A stretch of DNA of 64,000 bases from an uncultured Microcaldota archaeon (GTDB lineage: Archaea; Micrarchaeota; Micrarchaeia; Micrarchaeales; Micrarchaeaceae): the NCBI GenBank assembly GCA_903884115.1, contig CAISDH010000033.1:168479-232478 (forward strand), written 5' to 3'. The position numbers and the translations under genes are program-made. A model generated the notes under the pieces. The model ran no database searches, was not told where the DNA came from, and worked only from the letters and a program-made list of their open reading frames with translations. Below are positions 1-8,089 of the stretch, one piece after another (positions within the stretch are counted from its first letter, which is position 1; each line of letters starts with the position of its first letter).

Positions 1-177
1 CCTGCCGTATATGAACAGGTTCCTGCCGCGCTCCCCCTTGAGCGCAGGCGCTATGGCCTTCTCGATGTTGCTGATCTCCTTTTCTCGGAATACAAGCTTC
101 TTCGGAGTGTAATGGAGCGAGAGTATGCCCCTATCTGCGAATACCTTTGATTCAATGAGAAGTTCGTTAAGTGGCAT
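1..177 (-). CDS. cdc6: Orc1/Cdc6 replication initiator, N-terminal part (cut by window edge)
   Basis: Origin-recognition and MCM-loading AAA+ ATPase. The reverse complement reads 59 codons from an ATG at 177 to the window edge without a stop. The residues include FREKEI followed by AIAPALKGE and FIYGR, the conserved sequence that leads straight into the Walker A loop of archaeal Cdc6. The Walker A itself lies outside the window, so ATPase integrity cannot be judged. It is the last visible gene of a minus-strand series behind aIF2-beta and aIF1A. Archaeal origins often lie near cdc6, but no origin repeats are visible in the short upstream gap (178-248). Confidence 0.85.
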   Translation of the reverse strand, partial: MPLNELLIESKVFADRGILSLHYTPKKLVFREKEISNIEKAIAPALKGERGRNLFIYGR

Positions 178-248
178 CTTACCCCCTCAGCTGTTGCTGT
201 ATGCGCTGCTGTGCTTTTCCGTATCAAATATTGGTGCTGATTGATGTT

Positions 249-602
249 TTATAGGTTCTGCAATGCTCCGCTCTCCCTCAGCCTGTTCATGTCAAGCACG
301 CTGTACCTCCACACTATGTCTCCGCGCTCATCGCTCTGCACAATCCACGGCTTGACTATCACAATGTCATTCTCCTTTATCCAGAAGCGGCGCCTGAGCC
401 TCCCTGGTATCGTGCAAAGCCTCTCTTTGTCGTCGTTGCACTTGACCATGAACTTCGTGGTTCCCGCGACCTTTATTACCCTGCCTATGTGTTCGTCCTG
501 TGAGGGCACCTTGAGCGCCTGTACCTCATCTTCAGAGCGCTGCCCGCCCCTTCCCTTCTTGTGGGCGCCCCCTCCAAACCTTTTTCTTCCAAATCCGGCC
601 AT
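249..602 (-). CDS. eif1a: Translation initiation factor aIF1A
   Basis: Binds the A-site side of the small ribosomal subunit during initiation. The 117 residues have a basic Gly-rich N-terminus (GFGRKRFGGGAHKKGRGG) and then an OB-fold (S1/IF1 type) with the family signatures VMVKC-like FMVKCNDDKERLC, GRLRRRFWI and DIVIVKPW. Length matches the archaeal family. The ATG is preceded by a GTGTTGAA ribosome binding site and lies 13 bp after the aIF2-beta stop, so the two initiation-factor genes form one operon. Confidence 0.95.
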   Translation of the reverse strand: MAGFGRKRFGGGAHKKGRGGQRSEDEVQALKVPSQDEHIGRVIKVAGTTKFMVKCNDDKERLCTIPGRLRRRFWIKENDIVIVKPWIVQSDERGDIVWRYSVLDMNRLRESGALQNL

Positions 603-615
603 TTCAACACTCGCT

Positions 616-1029
616 CTAGTAGTTCTTCACCCAGTACCTTGCGCCACACGCATCGCACACAAGATACATGCCTTTCTCCGCTGCCTCAAGGTGCGTATCC
701 GGCTTGTGGCACTCCTTGCAAATAACATAAACCTCAAAGTATTTCTTTACGCGCTTGTCCATGTCGTCGCTTGAGAACTTGCTGCTCAGGACAAGCCTCT
801 GCTCCTCGATGCTGACCGGCACCGCAAACTCCTTGCTCAGGTAGCGCGAGATATCATCTGGCTTTCTCCTGGCAACATCTGCTATGCCTGCAAGGTTCCT
901 GACTATGGTCTTTGCGCCCTGTACCAGCAAATCAACCTTAGGAATCACGAAATCCGAGCGCTCCTTTGTAAGTCCCGGAAGCTTTGCAAAAGCCCTGTCC
1001 AGCAGCGCATAGTATTCTTCTTCGCTCAT
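616..1029 (-). CDS. eif2b: Translation initiation factor aIF2 subunit beta
   Basis: Beta subunit of the factor that delivers initiator tRNA. The C-terminal half has a zinc ribbon (CKEC then CDAC, spacing 20) after the conserved KYFEVYVICKEC stretch. The N-terminal half has the eIF5/eIF2-beta helical-sheet domain (EYYALLDRAF, FVIPKVDLLVQGAKTI). The start at 1029 gives MSEEEYYALL, which matches the usual beginning. An upstream in-frame extension to 1053 runs into the promoter. A TATA element (reverse strand, about 1053-1062) sits some 27 bp upstream of 1029, which suggests a leaderless mRNA. First gene of the aIF2-beta/aIF1A/cdc6 run. Confidence 0.93.
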   Translation of the reverse strand: MSEEEYYALLDRAFAKLPGLTKERSDFVIPKVDLLVQGAKTIVRNLAGIADVARRKPDDISRYLSKEFAVPVSIEEQRLVLSSKFSSDDMDKRVKKYFEVYVICKECHKPDTHLEAAEKGMYLVCDACGARYWVKNY

Positions 1030-1109
1030 GTACCCCCACATAATTGGGCGCAAACCTATTTATATGGTACAGGGGACTCAAACCATCAATTATTATAATT
1101 TTCCAGCGA

Positions 1110-1745
1110 ATGAGAAGCATGGAACTTTTGGGAAGGGTTGCGATAATAGCTGCTGTTGTCATAGTGATAGCGGCGGTTGCGTTCCTGCTCTCCAGCCACG
1201 TAATCTCCGGCGCGCTGACTTCGCAGCAGGCCGTGCAGTATGTTCTGAGCGACATGCGCGCGAGCAACCCGAGCGCAAACATAACGGTCATCAACGTTTC
1301 GGCATCCGCTCTCAAGGCAGGCAGCTGGAACATAGTATTGAGCGCGGTGTACAACGCTAGCAAGCCGTGCCCCACCTTGTTCATAGAGGACTTTGACTAT
1401 CCTGCTACCGGCCTTGTGCCTAGCGTTGACAACCTTTACACTTCACACTGCGTGATCTACGGCATATCGACCGCTCCATCATATGTGATAAGCTCTCCCT
1501 ACATAGCGATCGCAAGGAGCTACAACCAGTCGTTCGCGCCGATAACTGCGTACGTGCGCGCCGCAGGCTACAACAACACATTCGTCCACGCAAGATTCTT
1601 CTCGACACTCAATTACTCTGCGACACCTCTGAATGAGAACTTCACCAGCGTCTGGCTCATCAACTACACAGCGAAGAGCGCAAACCACTCCGAGTACGTT
1701 GTCATGAGCTCCTCGGGTGCCATAATCGCAAACTATACCGCGTAG
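1110..1745 (+). CDS. Membrane-anchored surface protein of unknown function
   Basis: No family was recognised. The product (about 211 residues) starts with MRSMELLGRVAI, followed by one hydrophobic segment (residues about 8-29, IIAAVVIVIAAVAFLL) and an extracytoplasmic part rich in Asn sequons (NITV, NASK, NQSF, NNTF, NYSA, NFTS, NYTA, NHSE). It has two Cys. The topology is a signal anchor with an outer domain. An A/T-rich element at 1091-1100 suggests a TSS near 1119-1121, so either ATG 1110 or ATG 1119 could initiate. It is divergent from aIF2-beta. Confidence 0.7.
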   Translation: MRSMELLGRVAIIAAVVIVIAAVAFLLSSHVISGALTSQQAVQYVLSDMRASNPSANITVINVSASALKAGSWNIVLSAVYNASKPCPTLFIEDFDYPATGLVPSVDNLYTSHCVIYGISTAPSYVISSPYIAIARSYNQSFAPITAYVRAAGYNNTFVHARFFSTLNYSATPLNENFTSVWLINYTAKSANHSEYVVMSSSGAIIANYTA

Positions 1746-1760
1746 ATTCCTGCTCAGCGA

Positions 1761-1784
1761 TTGGCTCAGAACTTGGCTCAGAAC
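1761..1784 (+). repeat. Two tandem copies of a 12-bp unit (TTGGCTCAGAAC)
   Basis: Two perfect head-to-tail copies lie in the 257-bp gap before the first ftsZ gene. The rest of this gap (1785-2002) holds a short stem GCTCTG/CAGAGC near 1794-1814 and, at about 1963-1972, an A/T-rich element (CTTTTAAGG) that is a reasonable TATA box for ftsZ. Nothing else could be assigned. Confidence 0.6.
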
Positions 1785-2002
1785 TGAACGTGTAGCTCTG
1801 TTGCGTCTGCAGAGCCTCCATACACCACTTTGTACCGCTCTACAAGTATCTCTTCATTTACGAGAGAACACTAAATTTACCTGACTACACTAGTGCGTAT
1901 TTGCGGCAACGTGGAACCCCTTGTCTCCTCGGGAGTTCTTCTGTTACAGAAAAAAACATAAAGCTTTTAAGGCTTATCAGCCGAATACACCCAGGCGATC
2001 AG

Positions 2003-3055
2003 ATGGGAGACTACGTCAGTGATGTCATAGGTCAGACAAAGGAAGCCGAACAGGAGTTCGGTTCAACGCAGATAAAGATTGTCACAGTTGGCATAGGAGG
2101 TGCTGGCTGCAACATCGTTAATCGGCTGATTAAGGTCGGCGTAAAGGGCACGGAATTCATAGCCGTGAACACGGACGCGCAGCATTTTAAGATAATAGAC
2201 GACCGAATAAAGAAAATCTTGATAGGAAAGAGCCTGACAAGAGGGCTAGGCGCGGGCGGAGACCAGATGGTTGGCGCAAAGGCTGCCGAAGTTGACAGGC
2301 CTCTGCTGGAAAGCGCATTCTCTGGAGCGCAGCTCGTGTTCCTGTGCGCAGGTATGGGTGGCGGAACCGGAACAGGCGCAATGCCTGTGGCCGCACAGAT
2401 CGCGAAGGAGCAGGGCGCGATAGTCATATCAATGGTTACTTATCCATTCGACCTTGAGCGCGTTAGGAAGGTCAAGGCAGAGGAAGGCATACAGGCGCTT
2501 AGGAAGTTCAGCGACACCGTAGTCATACTGGACAACAACAGGCTCGTCAAGCTCGTTCCGAACTTGCCGATGACCGAGGCGTTTGCGCTTGCCGACGACG
2601 TTGTGTCTAAGGCAATAGGCGGACTTGTGTGGACCATTACACAGCCAAGCTTGATAAACATAGACTTTGCTGACGTGCGCAGCATACTGGGCCACGGCGA
2701 CGTCGGATTCATTGCTGTAGGAAGCGGAAAGGGCACAGACAAGGTCAACAGCGCATCAGATTCAGTGCTGAAGAACAGGCTGCTCGATGTCGACTTCGAG
2801 GGTGCTTCTGGCGCACTGATACACATCTCTGGCGGCTCTTCGATGACAATCGGAGATGCGATAAAGGCCGGAGAGATCATATCGGAGCGCATGGACAGCA
2901 AGGCCAACATCAAATGGGGCGCGAGGCTCATACCGGGCTACGACGATCAGATAGAAATAGTCGCGATCGTCGCGGGCGCGAAGGGCTCGAGCATAACTGG
3001 AAGATTGGAGGAGAAGCGCAAGCAGCCGTACTCCGACCTGGAGCTTGTAGGTTGA
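2003..3055 (+). CDS. ftsZ: Cell division GTPase FtsZ (first of tandem pair)
   Basis: Tubulin-fold GTPase forming the division ring. The 350-residue product has the N-terminal nucleotide-binding glycines (VGIGGAGCN), the tubulin signature GGGTGTG at residues 119-125, and an intact catalytic T7 loop (NIDFAD, about 219-224). The start at ATG 2003 fits the usual short FtsZ N-terminus and follows the TATA element at 1963-1972 by a short leader. An upstream in-frame start at 1901 would precede the promoter. It is 4 bp from the second ftsZ, so the two are co-transcribed. Confidence 0.95.
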   Translation: MGDYVSDVIGQTKEAEQEFGSTQIKIVTVGIGGAGCNIVNRLIKVGVKGTEFIAVNTDAQHFKIIDDRIKKILIGKSLTRGLGAGGDQMVGAKAAEVDRPLLESAFSGAQLVFLCAGMGGGTGTGAMPVAAQIAKEQGAIVISMVTYPFDLERVRKVKAEEGIQALRKFSDTVVILDNNRLVKLVPNLPMTEAFALADDVVSKAIGGLVWTITQPSLINIDFADVRSILGHGDVGFIAVGSGKGTDKVNSASDSVLKNRLLDVDFEGASGALIHISGGSSMTIGDAIKAGEIISERMDSKANIKWGARLIPGYDDQIEIVAIVAGAKGSSITGRLEEKRKQPYSDLELVG

Positions 3056-3059
3056 TTTC

Positions 3060-4079
3060 ATGACAAACATGGAAGATAACGAATTCGTCGCAAAGCTTGC
3101 TGTCGTAGGCCTCGGAGGAATGGGCAGCAACCTAGTGAACAGGCTCTTCACGAACGGCATAAAGAGTGCCACAACCATCGCAATGAACACTGACGCCAAC
3201 CACCTCAACATGATAAGGGCGCACAAGCGCATCCTTATCGGCAAGGAGCTTACGCAGGGTTTGGGTGTCGGTGGCTATCCAGAGCTCGGAGCCAAGGCTG
3301 CAGAAGCGAGCAGCAGGGAAATAATGAGCCTTATAGAGGGCTATGACATGGTCTTCCTCGCTGCAGGTCTTGGTGGCGGAACAGGCGGAGGCGCTGCACC
3401 AATAGTTGCAAAGCTCGCCAGGGAACAAGGATCGCTTGTAGTGGCGTTCGTTACATATCCGTTCTCATTGGAAAGGAGCAGGAAGACCAAAGCAGACTGG
3501 AGTCTCCAGCAGCTAAGCAAGAACGCAGACACGACGATAGTGATAGAGAACGACAGACTGCTCAGCTATGCGCCTAACTTGCAGGTCGAAAAGGCATTCG
3601 AGCTTGTAGACAACGTTGCAGCCAACGCAGTGAAGGGCATCGCAGACACGATAACAATGCCGAGCCTGATAAACCTCGACTTTGCTGATGTAAGGGCAGT
3701 GCTGCGCGACGCTGGTACGGCAACGATAAACATCGGCCATGGCTCTGGTCAGGACAAGGTGGAAAAGGTCATAAAGTCAACGCTTGCGCATCCGTTGCTG
3801 GATGTTGACAGGACCGGCGCAAAGAGCGCGCTTGTCCATGTTTCAGGCAGCGAATCCCTGACAATAGAGGATGCTACGAGAGTCGGTGCTGGCGTGACGG
3901 ACGGCCTTGATCCAAGGGCTAACGTGATATTCGGCGCAAGGCTCGTGCCTGAGCTCGGAGACCAGATAAACGTGATGTCTGTAATCACAGGAGTCACCCC
4001 GAGATTCAACACCGCGAAGCACCTTTCGAGCACGGCGGAGATGGACACAAGCTTCATCGCAGGCATAGAAAGCATGTGA
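3060..4079 (+). CDS. ftsZ: FtsZ-family GTPase, divergent second copy
   Basis: A 339-residue FtsZ paralogue. It keeps the N-terminal glycine loop (VGLGGMGSN) and the T7 catalytic loop (NLDFAD, residues 205-210), but the tubulin signature is changed to GGGTGGG (105-111). The bases GGTTGATTTC before the ATG are a good ribosome binding site overlapping the end of the first ftsZ. The retained catalytic loop suggests an active GTPase rather than a dead partner. Archaea with two FtsZ types use both in division; which role this one has cannot be told from sequence. Confidence 0.93.
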   Translation: MTNMEDNEFVAKLAVVGLGGMGSNLVNRLFTNGIKSATTIAMNTDANHLNMIRAHKRILIGKELTQGLGVGGYPELGAKAAEASSREIMSLIEGYDMVFLAAGLGGGTGGGAAPIVAKLAREQGSLVVAFVTYPFSLERSRKTKADWSLQQLSKNADTTIVIENDRLLSYAPNLQVEKAFELVDNVAANAVKGIADTITMPSLINLDFADVRAVLRDAGTATINIGHGSGQDKVEKVIKSTLAHPLLDVDRTGAKSALVHVSGSESLTIEDATRVGAGVTDGLDPRANVIFGARLVPELGDQINVMSVITGVTPRFNTAKHLSSTAEMDTSFIAGIESM

Positions 4080-4193
4080 TGGGCGTCTGACATCCGCTGT
4101 CAGCGTAACTTTACCGGGCAGAGTGCAGGATCAAAGCACAAAGCCCGCATTTTTATATTTTCTTAATCATACATACTTGACAATGTGATTGCA

Positions 4194-4601
4194 ATGCCAG
4201 AAGGCGAAATCGAATACTTAGGTATGAAAGAGGTAAAAGTGGGCAGGTACGTGCTCATAGACGGCGTGCCGTGCAGAGTCGTAGAACTCGAGACGAGCGC
4301 TCCGGGCAAGCATGGCTCTGCGAAGGTGCGCGTGACTGCGATAGGCATATTTGACGGCCACAAGAAGATCATAATAAAGCCCAGCGAGGCAGACATAGAG
4401 GTGCCAATACTGAAGAAGAAGAAGGCACAGGTCGTTTCCATAACAGACACGAACGTGCAGCTCATGGATTCAGATACATACGAGGTGTTCGAGCTTCCTA
4501 TACCTCCGGAATTCGCTGGCAAGATCGCTGCTGGCACCGAAGTAGAGACATTGGAGGCGATGGGCAGGCGTGCGATCTCAAGATTGCTGGGAGTGATCTA
4601 G
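4194..4601 (+). CDS. eif5a: Translation factor aIF5A (hypusine-containing protein)
   Basis: Binds the ribosomal E site and relieves stalling; its lysine is modified to hypusine or deoxyhypusine. The SH3-like domain contains the modification loop TSAPGKHGSAKVR, where the K of GKHG is the modified residue, followed by a C-terminal OB-fold. The ATG at 4194 is preceded by GTGATTGCA, a ribosome binding site matching this genome's 16S 3' end. A TATA box (TTTTATATTT, 4151-4160) lies upstream. Three further codons from a GTG at 4185 are possible but overlap that site. First gene of aIF5A-S24e-S27ae. Confidence 0.94.
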   Translation: MPEGEIEYLGMKEVKVGRYVLIDGVPCRVVELETSAPGKHGSAKVRVTAIGIFDGHKKIIIKPSEADIEVPILKKKKAQVVSITDTNVQLMDSDTYEVFELPIPPEFAGKIAAGTEVETLEAMGRRAISRLLGVI

Positions 4602-4952
4602 ATGGAATTGAAGATAATATCAAACACGGAGAACAAGGCGTTCGGCAGAAGGGAAATACAGTTCAACATAATGCAGGACGGCAGCACCTCGAAGAGGGCT
4701 GACGTGCATGCTGAGCTGTGCAAGACCCTGAACCTGAAGCCGGAGAGCACTATAGTCGTAAAGATGCAGCAGCGCTTCGGCACAAGGGAAAGCTCTGCAG
4801 TGGCCCACGCATATGAGACGAAGGAGCTCATGGTGCGCTATGAGCCCCACTATCTGCTTGATAGGATATCCGGCCAGAAGCGCAAGCCGAAAGCAGCGGG
4901 GGCAAAGCCAGCAAAGGGCGGGGCTGCCCCGAAGAAAGGGGAAGCAAAATGA
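4602..4952 (+). CDS. rps24e: 30S ribosomal protein S24e
   Basis: Small-subunit protein of archaea and eukaryotes. The 116 residues begin MELKIISNTENKAFGRRE and include the family core (KTLNLKPESTIVVKMQQRFGTRESSAVAHAY split over its middle), followed by a Lys/Ala/Gly-rich tail. The ATG directly follows the aIF5A stop. In many archaea S24e and S27ae adjoin Rpo7 and Spt4; here that cluster is split, with Rpo7-Spt4 about 3.5 kb downstream. Confidence 0.95.
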   Translation: MELKIISNTENKAFGRREIQFNIMQDGSTSKRADVHAELCKTLNLKPESTIVVKMQQRFGTRESSAVAHAYETKELMVRYEPHYLLDRISGQKRKPKAAGAKPAKGGAAPKKGEAK

Positions 4953-4961
4953 GTGATTTGA

Positions 4962-5126
4962 ATGCCTGAACCAGCAGCAAAACCGGAGAAGAAAAAGGAG
5001 AAGAAGAGCTTCAAGGCGTACAAGGCGCGCAGGATGTGCCCCAAGTGCAACTCGCGCATGGCAGAGCACGCTGACCGTTTCACGTGCGGGAAGTGCTCCT
5101 ACACAGAGTTCAAGCAGAAGAAGTGA
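4962..5126 (+). CDS. rps27ae: 30S ribosomal protein S27ae (54 residues)
   Basis: A short gene read directly from the sequence. The product starts [11 protein letters not shown] and has a four-cysteine zinc ribbon, MCPKCNSRM followed by [11 protein letters not shown], as in the archaeal S27ae family. A GAGTGATTT ribosome binding site overlaps the S24e stop. The stop codon TGA (5124-5126) overlaps the GTG start of the next gene, so translation is probably coupled. Confidence 0.95.
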   Translation: MPEPAAKPEKKKEKKSFKAYKARRMCPKCNSRMAEHADRFTCGKCSYTEFKQKK

Positions 5127-5806
5127 ATGTCTTGGCTGCGAAACGCAAGCCTAGAAGAGCAGCAAGGGAATCCGCAGCAGTCAGGTATGCCTTCTACTTG
5201 GTTCTTGCCGTGCTTGTGGCCAGCATTCCTGCGCTGGCAGCGCTATATTTCAACAGCATAATATCTGCCAACACGTTCGATGCCTATTCCTCAATGGCCC
5301 TCTCTTTGATATTCTCGTTCGTGGTGGTATCATACCTGCTTGCCAAAGGCAAAAGGCTCGGTGCGATATTTGACGAGCTCGGCATGTCAAGAAAGTCCCT
5401 GAGCGCAAAGAACATCGCGATAGGCCTGGGCCTCTTCATGCTGGTTCTATTGATCAGCATGCTGCTGCAGGGATTTTCTCAGCTGACGGGCATACCCCTG
5501 CCCACCAACGTTGATGCACTTCTTGCAGGCATGCCCCTTTCCTTCCTCGTGTTCTCGTTCCTGATTGCTCCCGTTAATGAGGAGATGCTCTTCCGTGGAT
5601 TCCTGGTGTCTAGGATCGGAATAGTGGCAAGCGCTCTGCTGTTCGCCATACCGCACCTGCTCTCCTATTCGTCAATCTCGGAGCTTGTGGCGGCGTTCGC
5701 ATTCGGGCTCGCAGCAGGCTATGTTTTCAAGAAGACCGGCTCTCTGTACCCTGGCATTATCGCCCATGTGCTTGTGAACCTGATCGCAATACTGTCTCTG
5801 CTCTAG
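5123..5806 (+). CDS. CPBP-family intramembrane metalloprotease (CAAX protease type)
   Basis: A multi-pass membrane protease of the Rce1/CPBP family. Catalytic motifs are all present: motif 1 NEEMLFRG (Glu153-Glu154), motif 2 FAIPH (His178) and motif 3 HVLVN (His215, Asn219). About seven hydrophobic helices follow a basic N-terminus ([11 protein letters not shown]). The start is taken as GTG 5123, which overlaps the S27ae stop as GTGA; the longer in-frame ORF overlaps S27ae and is unlikely. Substrate is unknown; members process prenylated proteins or peptides. Confidence 0.85.
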   Translation: MNVLAAKRKPRRAARESAAVRYAFYLVLAVLVASIPALAALYFNSIISANTFDAYSSMALSLIFSFVVVSYLLAKGKRLGAIFDELGMSRKSLSAKNIAIGLGLFMLVLLISMLLQGFSQLTGIPLPTNVDALLAGMPLSFLVFSFLIAPVNEEMLFRGFLVSRIGIVASALLFAIPHLLSYSSISELVAAFAFGLAAGYVFKKTGSLYPGIIAHVLVNLIAILSLL

Positions 5807-6432
5807 ATTATCTTCGCGAACATCAAGAACGCCGCCAGCATTGCTAACACTACAAAGATGATCCCGATTGTCACCACATAGAGCAAGTATGTGCCAAACG
5901 CCTTCAGCGGGCTCATGCCAAGCTGGTTTGACATTGCAACCAGCTCGACCCAGTATCCCCAAAGGCCAATGAATGCGAGGATGACAGAGCCTATGGCCCC
6001 TGCAGGATAGAGCCAATACATCAGCATGACTGGAAGCGACCCGTAGAAGAATGCCGTGAATGCCCTGGAGTAATCTTTATTGTAGATTTTGAACAGCTTG
6101 CTTATGACCACGTGGTAAAGCGCGCTGTTGACCAGTATGCCCAACGGAAGCGCTACAAGGACTACCGCCATCAGCAACCCTATGCCGGCAGCAATGGCAA
6201 GCACGCTTCCTTTTACCAAACCTGCAAATCCTGGCATCACGGGCGTCAAGGCTTGGCTCGATATATATATGCCTCCGAAAGCATACATCATGATGGCGCC
6301 AAGCACAATTGGTATTATCGCAAGAGAGTAGTATGCCTTGAGAGCTTCCTTTACGCTAAGCGCCTTCCTTGTTGCCTTGTCAGGATGCAGAAGTACATCA
6401 ATCCATGATTTTAGTAAGTCAGTATAGGTCAT
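5803..6432 (-). CDS. Yip1-domain-like polytopic membrane protein
   Basis: A 209-residue protein with about five hydrophobic helices and the Yip1-like pattern: an N-terminal soluble stretch (MTYTDLLKSWIDVLLHPDKATRK) then helices with a central GYWVELVAMSNQLG. Yip1-type proteins in archaea have no established function. The start at 6432 was chosen because a symmetric TATA element at 6462-6468 lies about 27-30 bp upstream. Its 3' end overlaps the CPBP protease by 4 bp, convergently. Confidence 0.65.
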   Translation of the reverse strand: MTYTDLLKSWIDVLLHPDKATRKALSVKEALKAYYSLAIIPIVLGAIMMYAFGGIYISSQALTPVMPGFAGLVKGSVLAIAAGIGLLMAVVLVALPLGILVNSALYHVVISKLFKIYNKDYSRAFTAFFYGSLPVMLMYWLYPAGAIGSVILAFIGLWGYWVELVAMSNQLGMSPLKAFGTYLLYVVTIGIIFVVLAMLAAFLMFAKII

Positions 6433-6461
6433 AACAATCAAAAGGGATATCAATGTCAAGG

Positions 6462-6468
6462 TATTTAA
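6462..6468. promoter_or_regulatory. Shared TATA element of a divergent promoter (TATTTAA/TTAAATA)
   Basis: This A/T heptamer reads as an archaeal TATA box on both strands. It sits about 27-30 bp from the ATG at 6432 (minus) and about 18-27 bp from the ATGs at 6483 and 6492 (plus), so one TBP site could serve both genes with short or no leaders. Assignment rests on spacing only. Confidence 0.55.
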
Positions 6469-6482
6469 CGCATACGAATCCT

Positions 6483-7238
6483 ATGAATCCCATGCGCCTT
6501 GAAGTCGCTGTGATGGAGCCGCTGTACCAGATAAACCTCGGCTACATAGCCAGGACAATGAAGAACTTCGGCCTCAGCAAACTATACCTGATAAATCCAA
6601 GGTGCAACCACCTTGGCAAGCAGGCGATACAGTACTCGAAGCACGCGCGCGAGATCCTTGAGAGCGCAAAGATCTGCAAAGGCACCGGCCAGATCGGCGC
6701 CGATGCCCTGCTTATCGGCACAACTGGCGTATGGCGCAAGGCAAGTTCATCGCTGCGCAATGTCTATTCGCTGAAAGCGGCTTCAAGGTTCGTCCAGAGG
6801 AACTCACGGGCGGGACGGCGCATAGTGCTGCTGCTGGGCAGGGACGATACGGGCCTTAGCAAGGAGGAGCTGAGAAGCTGCGATGCGACAGTGTTCATAA
6901 ACGCCGACAAGGCATATCCTATTCTCAACATCTCGCATGCGCTTGCGATCGTGCTGTATGCGCTCTCGGAGGCTGCACTGGAAAAAGAGTACACGTTCAT
7001 GAATACCTTTTATGCCGATGCGAAATATCAGGCGCGCGTCGTCACGCTTTTCAAGCGCATGATAGCCCGCGACGCAAATATAAAGGACAAGTCTACTGTT
7101 GCGATGGCGTTCAGGCATGTGCTGACGAGAGCTGTGCCCACTAGGAAAGAAATCAACGCGCTGGCCGTGGCTCTGTCGGATTCAGGAAGAGAAAAAGGAG
7201 AAGGAAAGCATCGGATTACTCCGAAGCCTTCTTCTTAG
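6483..7238 (+). CDS. trmJ: SPOUT-family RNA 2'-O-methyltransferase, TrmJ-like
   Basis: S-adenosylmethionine-dependent methyltransferase of the SpoU/TrmH class. The N-terminus (VAVMEPLYQINLGYIARTMKNFGLSKLYLINP) is the TrmJ motif 1 region. Motif 2 (RIVLLLGRDDTGLSKEEL) and motif 3 (ILNISHALAIVLYAL) form the trefoil knot. In archaea TrmJ methylates C32 of tRNA; the exact target here is inferred. ATG 6483 or 6492 is preferred over 6453, because the TATA element at 6462-6468 lies between them. The C-terminal end overlaps the convergent SepF gene by 23 bp. Confidence 0.85.
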   Translation: MNPMRLEVAVMEPLYQINLGYIARTMKNFGLSKLYLINPRCNHLGKQAIQYSKHAREILESAKICKGTGQIGADALLIGTTGVWRKASSSLRNVYSLKAASRFVQRNSRAGRRIVLLLGRDDTGLSKEELRSCDATVFINADKAYPILNISHALAIVLYALSEAALEKEYTFMNTFYADAKYQARVVTLFKRMIARDANIKDKSTVAMAFRHVLTRAVPTRKEINALAVALSDSGREKGEGKHRITPKPSS

Positions 7239-7593
7239 TCTTTATTATCTTTATTTTCTTCGGAGTCAGGAGTATCTTCTCGTTGTCTATCCTTGCAATG
7301 TCGCCATTCATCTTCTCGACACTATCCTTCAGGTCGTCAACGATGCTCTTCAAAGTGTTAGGCCTCTTCTCCATCTCCTTGATGTTCATTAGCACTATAT
7401 TGCCCTGCGCGAGCTCATTCTTGATCTGCTCGACGTCCTCCTGCTGCTCAAGCGCAACAGGCTTCACATAGTGTTCCGCGGGCTCGTGCATTATGTCCAC
7501 GTCGTCCATCTCCGCAGCGTTCATGTACTCCTCTACATCGAGCTCCTTTGTAGAGAGACCCAAGCTTTTCCCAAGTTTATTGAAAATACTCAT
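7216..7593 (-). CDS. sepF: SepF-like cell division protein (FtsZ membrane anchor)
   Basis: A 125-residue protein. The N-terminal MSIFNKLGKSLGLS looks like an amphipathic membrane-targeting helix. It is followed by an acidic linker and a C-terminal domain (YVKPVALEQQEDVEQIKNEL, GNIVLMNIKEMEKRP, MNGDIARIDNEKILLTP) that fits the SepF fold. Archaeal SepF tethers FtsZ to the membrane where FtsA is absent. The start at 7593 is chosen because it gives the membrane helix; the 40 extra upstream codons lie across a TATA element near 7633-7641. It fits with three ftsZ genes in this window. Confidence 0.87.
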   Translation of the reverse strand: MSIFNKLGKSLGLSTKELDVEEYMNAAEMDDVDIMHEPAEHYVKPVALEQQEDVEQIKNELAQGNIVLMNIKEMEKRPNTLKSIVDDLKDSVEKMNGDIARIDNEKILLTPKKIKIIKTKKKASE

Positions 7594-7725
7594 ATTCTCG
7601 CCGTCGCCATTGGTTCCTCTATACGATAAATGATTTTTTATACCTTTCTGTAATTCCAGAGCAAGCGCGCTCCTCGACACGCAAACAAATTTAAAGGGTC
7701 GCACTGAATACAATATAGCGATCTG

Positions 7726-8082
7726 ATGGTAAAGATCATGCGGGTCTATGTGGGCTACAATGTTACCGACGGAGTTCGCGTGCTCATTGACCGGCTCTGG
7801 CCCCGTGGGTTGCGACGCAGCTCATCCAATGTTGAAATGTGGATCAAGGACGTCGCGCCCAGCGACGAACTGAGGAAATGGTTCTCAAACTCCCCTGGCA
7901 AATGGGCCACATTCAAGACGCGCTACAAGAAAGAGCTGGCGGAGAACGATAAGGCGGTGGGCAAGCTTATCATGGTGCTGAGGCTTAATTCCACTGTCAC
8001 TCTCGTCTATGCGTCAAAAGACGAGCAGCACAACAATGCGGTCGTATTGCAGGAATTCATGAAGGAGAAATTCGGGCTCTGA
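7726..8082 (+). CDS. DUF488-family protein
   Basis: A 118-residue protein of the DUF488 (YeaO-like) family, recognised by RVLIDRLWPRGLRR, MWIKDVAPSDELRKWF and a C-terminal TLVYASKDEQHNNAVVLQEF. The biochemical function of the family is not established. ATG 7726 is used; ATG 7738 (MRVYVGYN) is an alternative. It is followed 7 bp later by the PIN-domain gene on the same strand. Confidence 0.85.
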   Translation: MVKIMRVYVGYNVTDGVRVLIDRLWPRGLRRSSSNVEMWIKDVAPSDELRKWFSNSPGKWATFKTRYKKELAENDKAVGKLIMVLRLNSTVTLVYASKDEQHNNAVVLQEFMKEKFGL

Positions 8083-8089
8083 TTGCCTG

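Noticed and set aside
178..248. Replication origin next to cdc6
   Set aside because: Only 71 bases, with no visible origin-recognition repeats or A/T-rich unwinding element.
1794..1814. Hairpin GCTCTG/CAGAGC as a terminator or riboswitch
   Set aside because: Stem of six pairs with no U tract or known riboswitch core.
1901..2002. N-terminal extension of the first FtsZ
   Set aside because: It would start upstream of the TATA element at 1963-1972 and has no resemblance to FtsZ termini.
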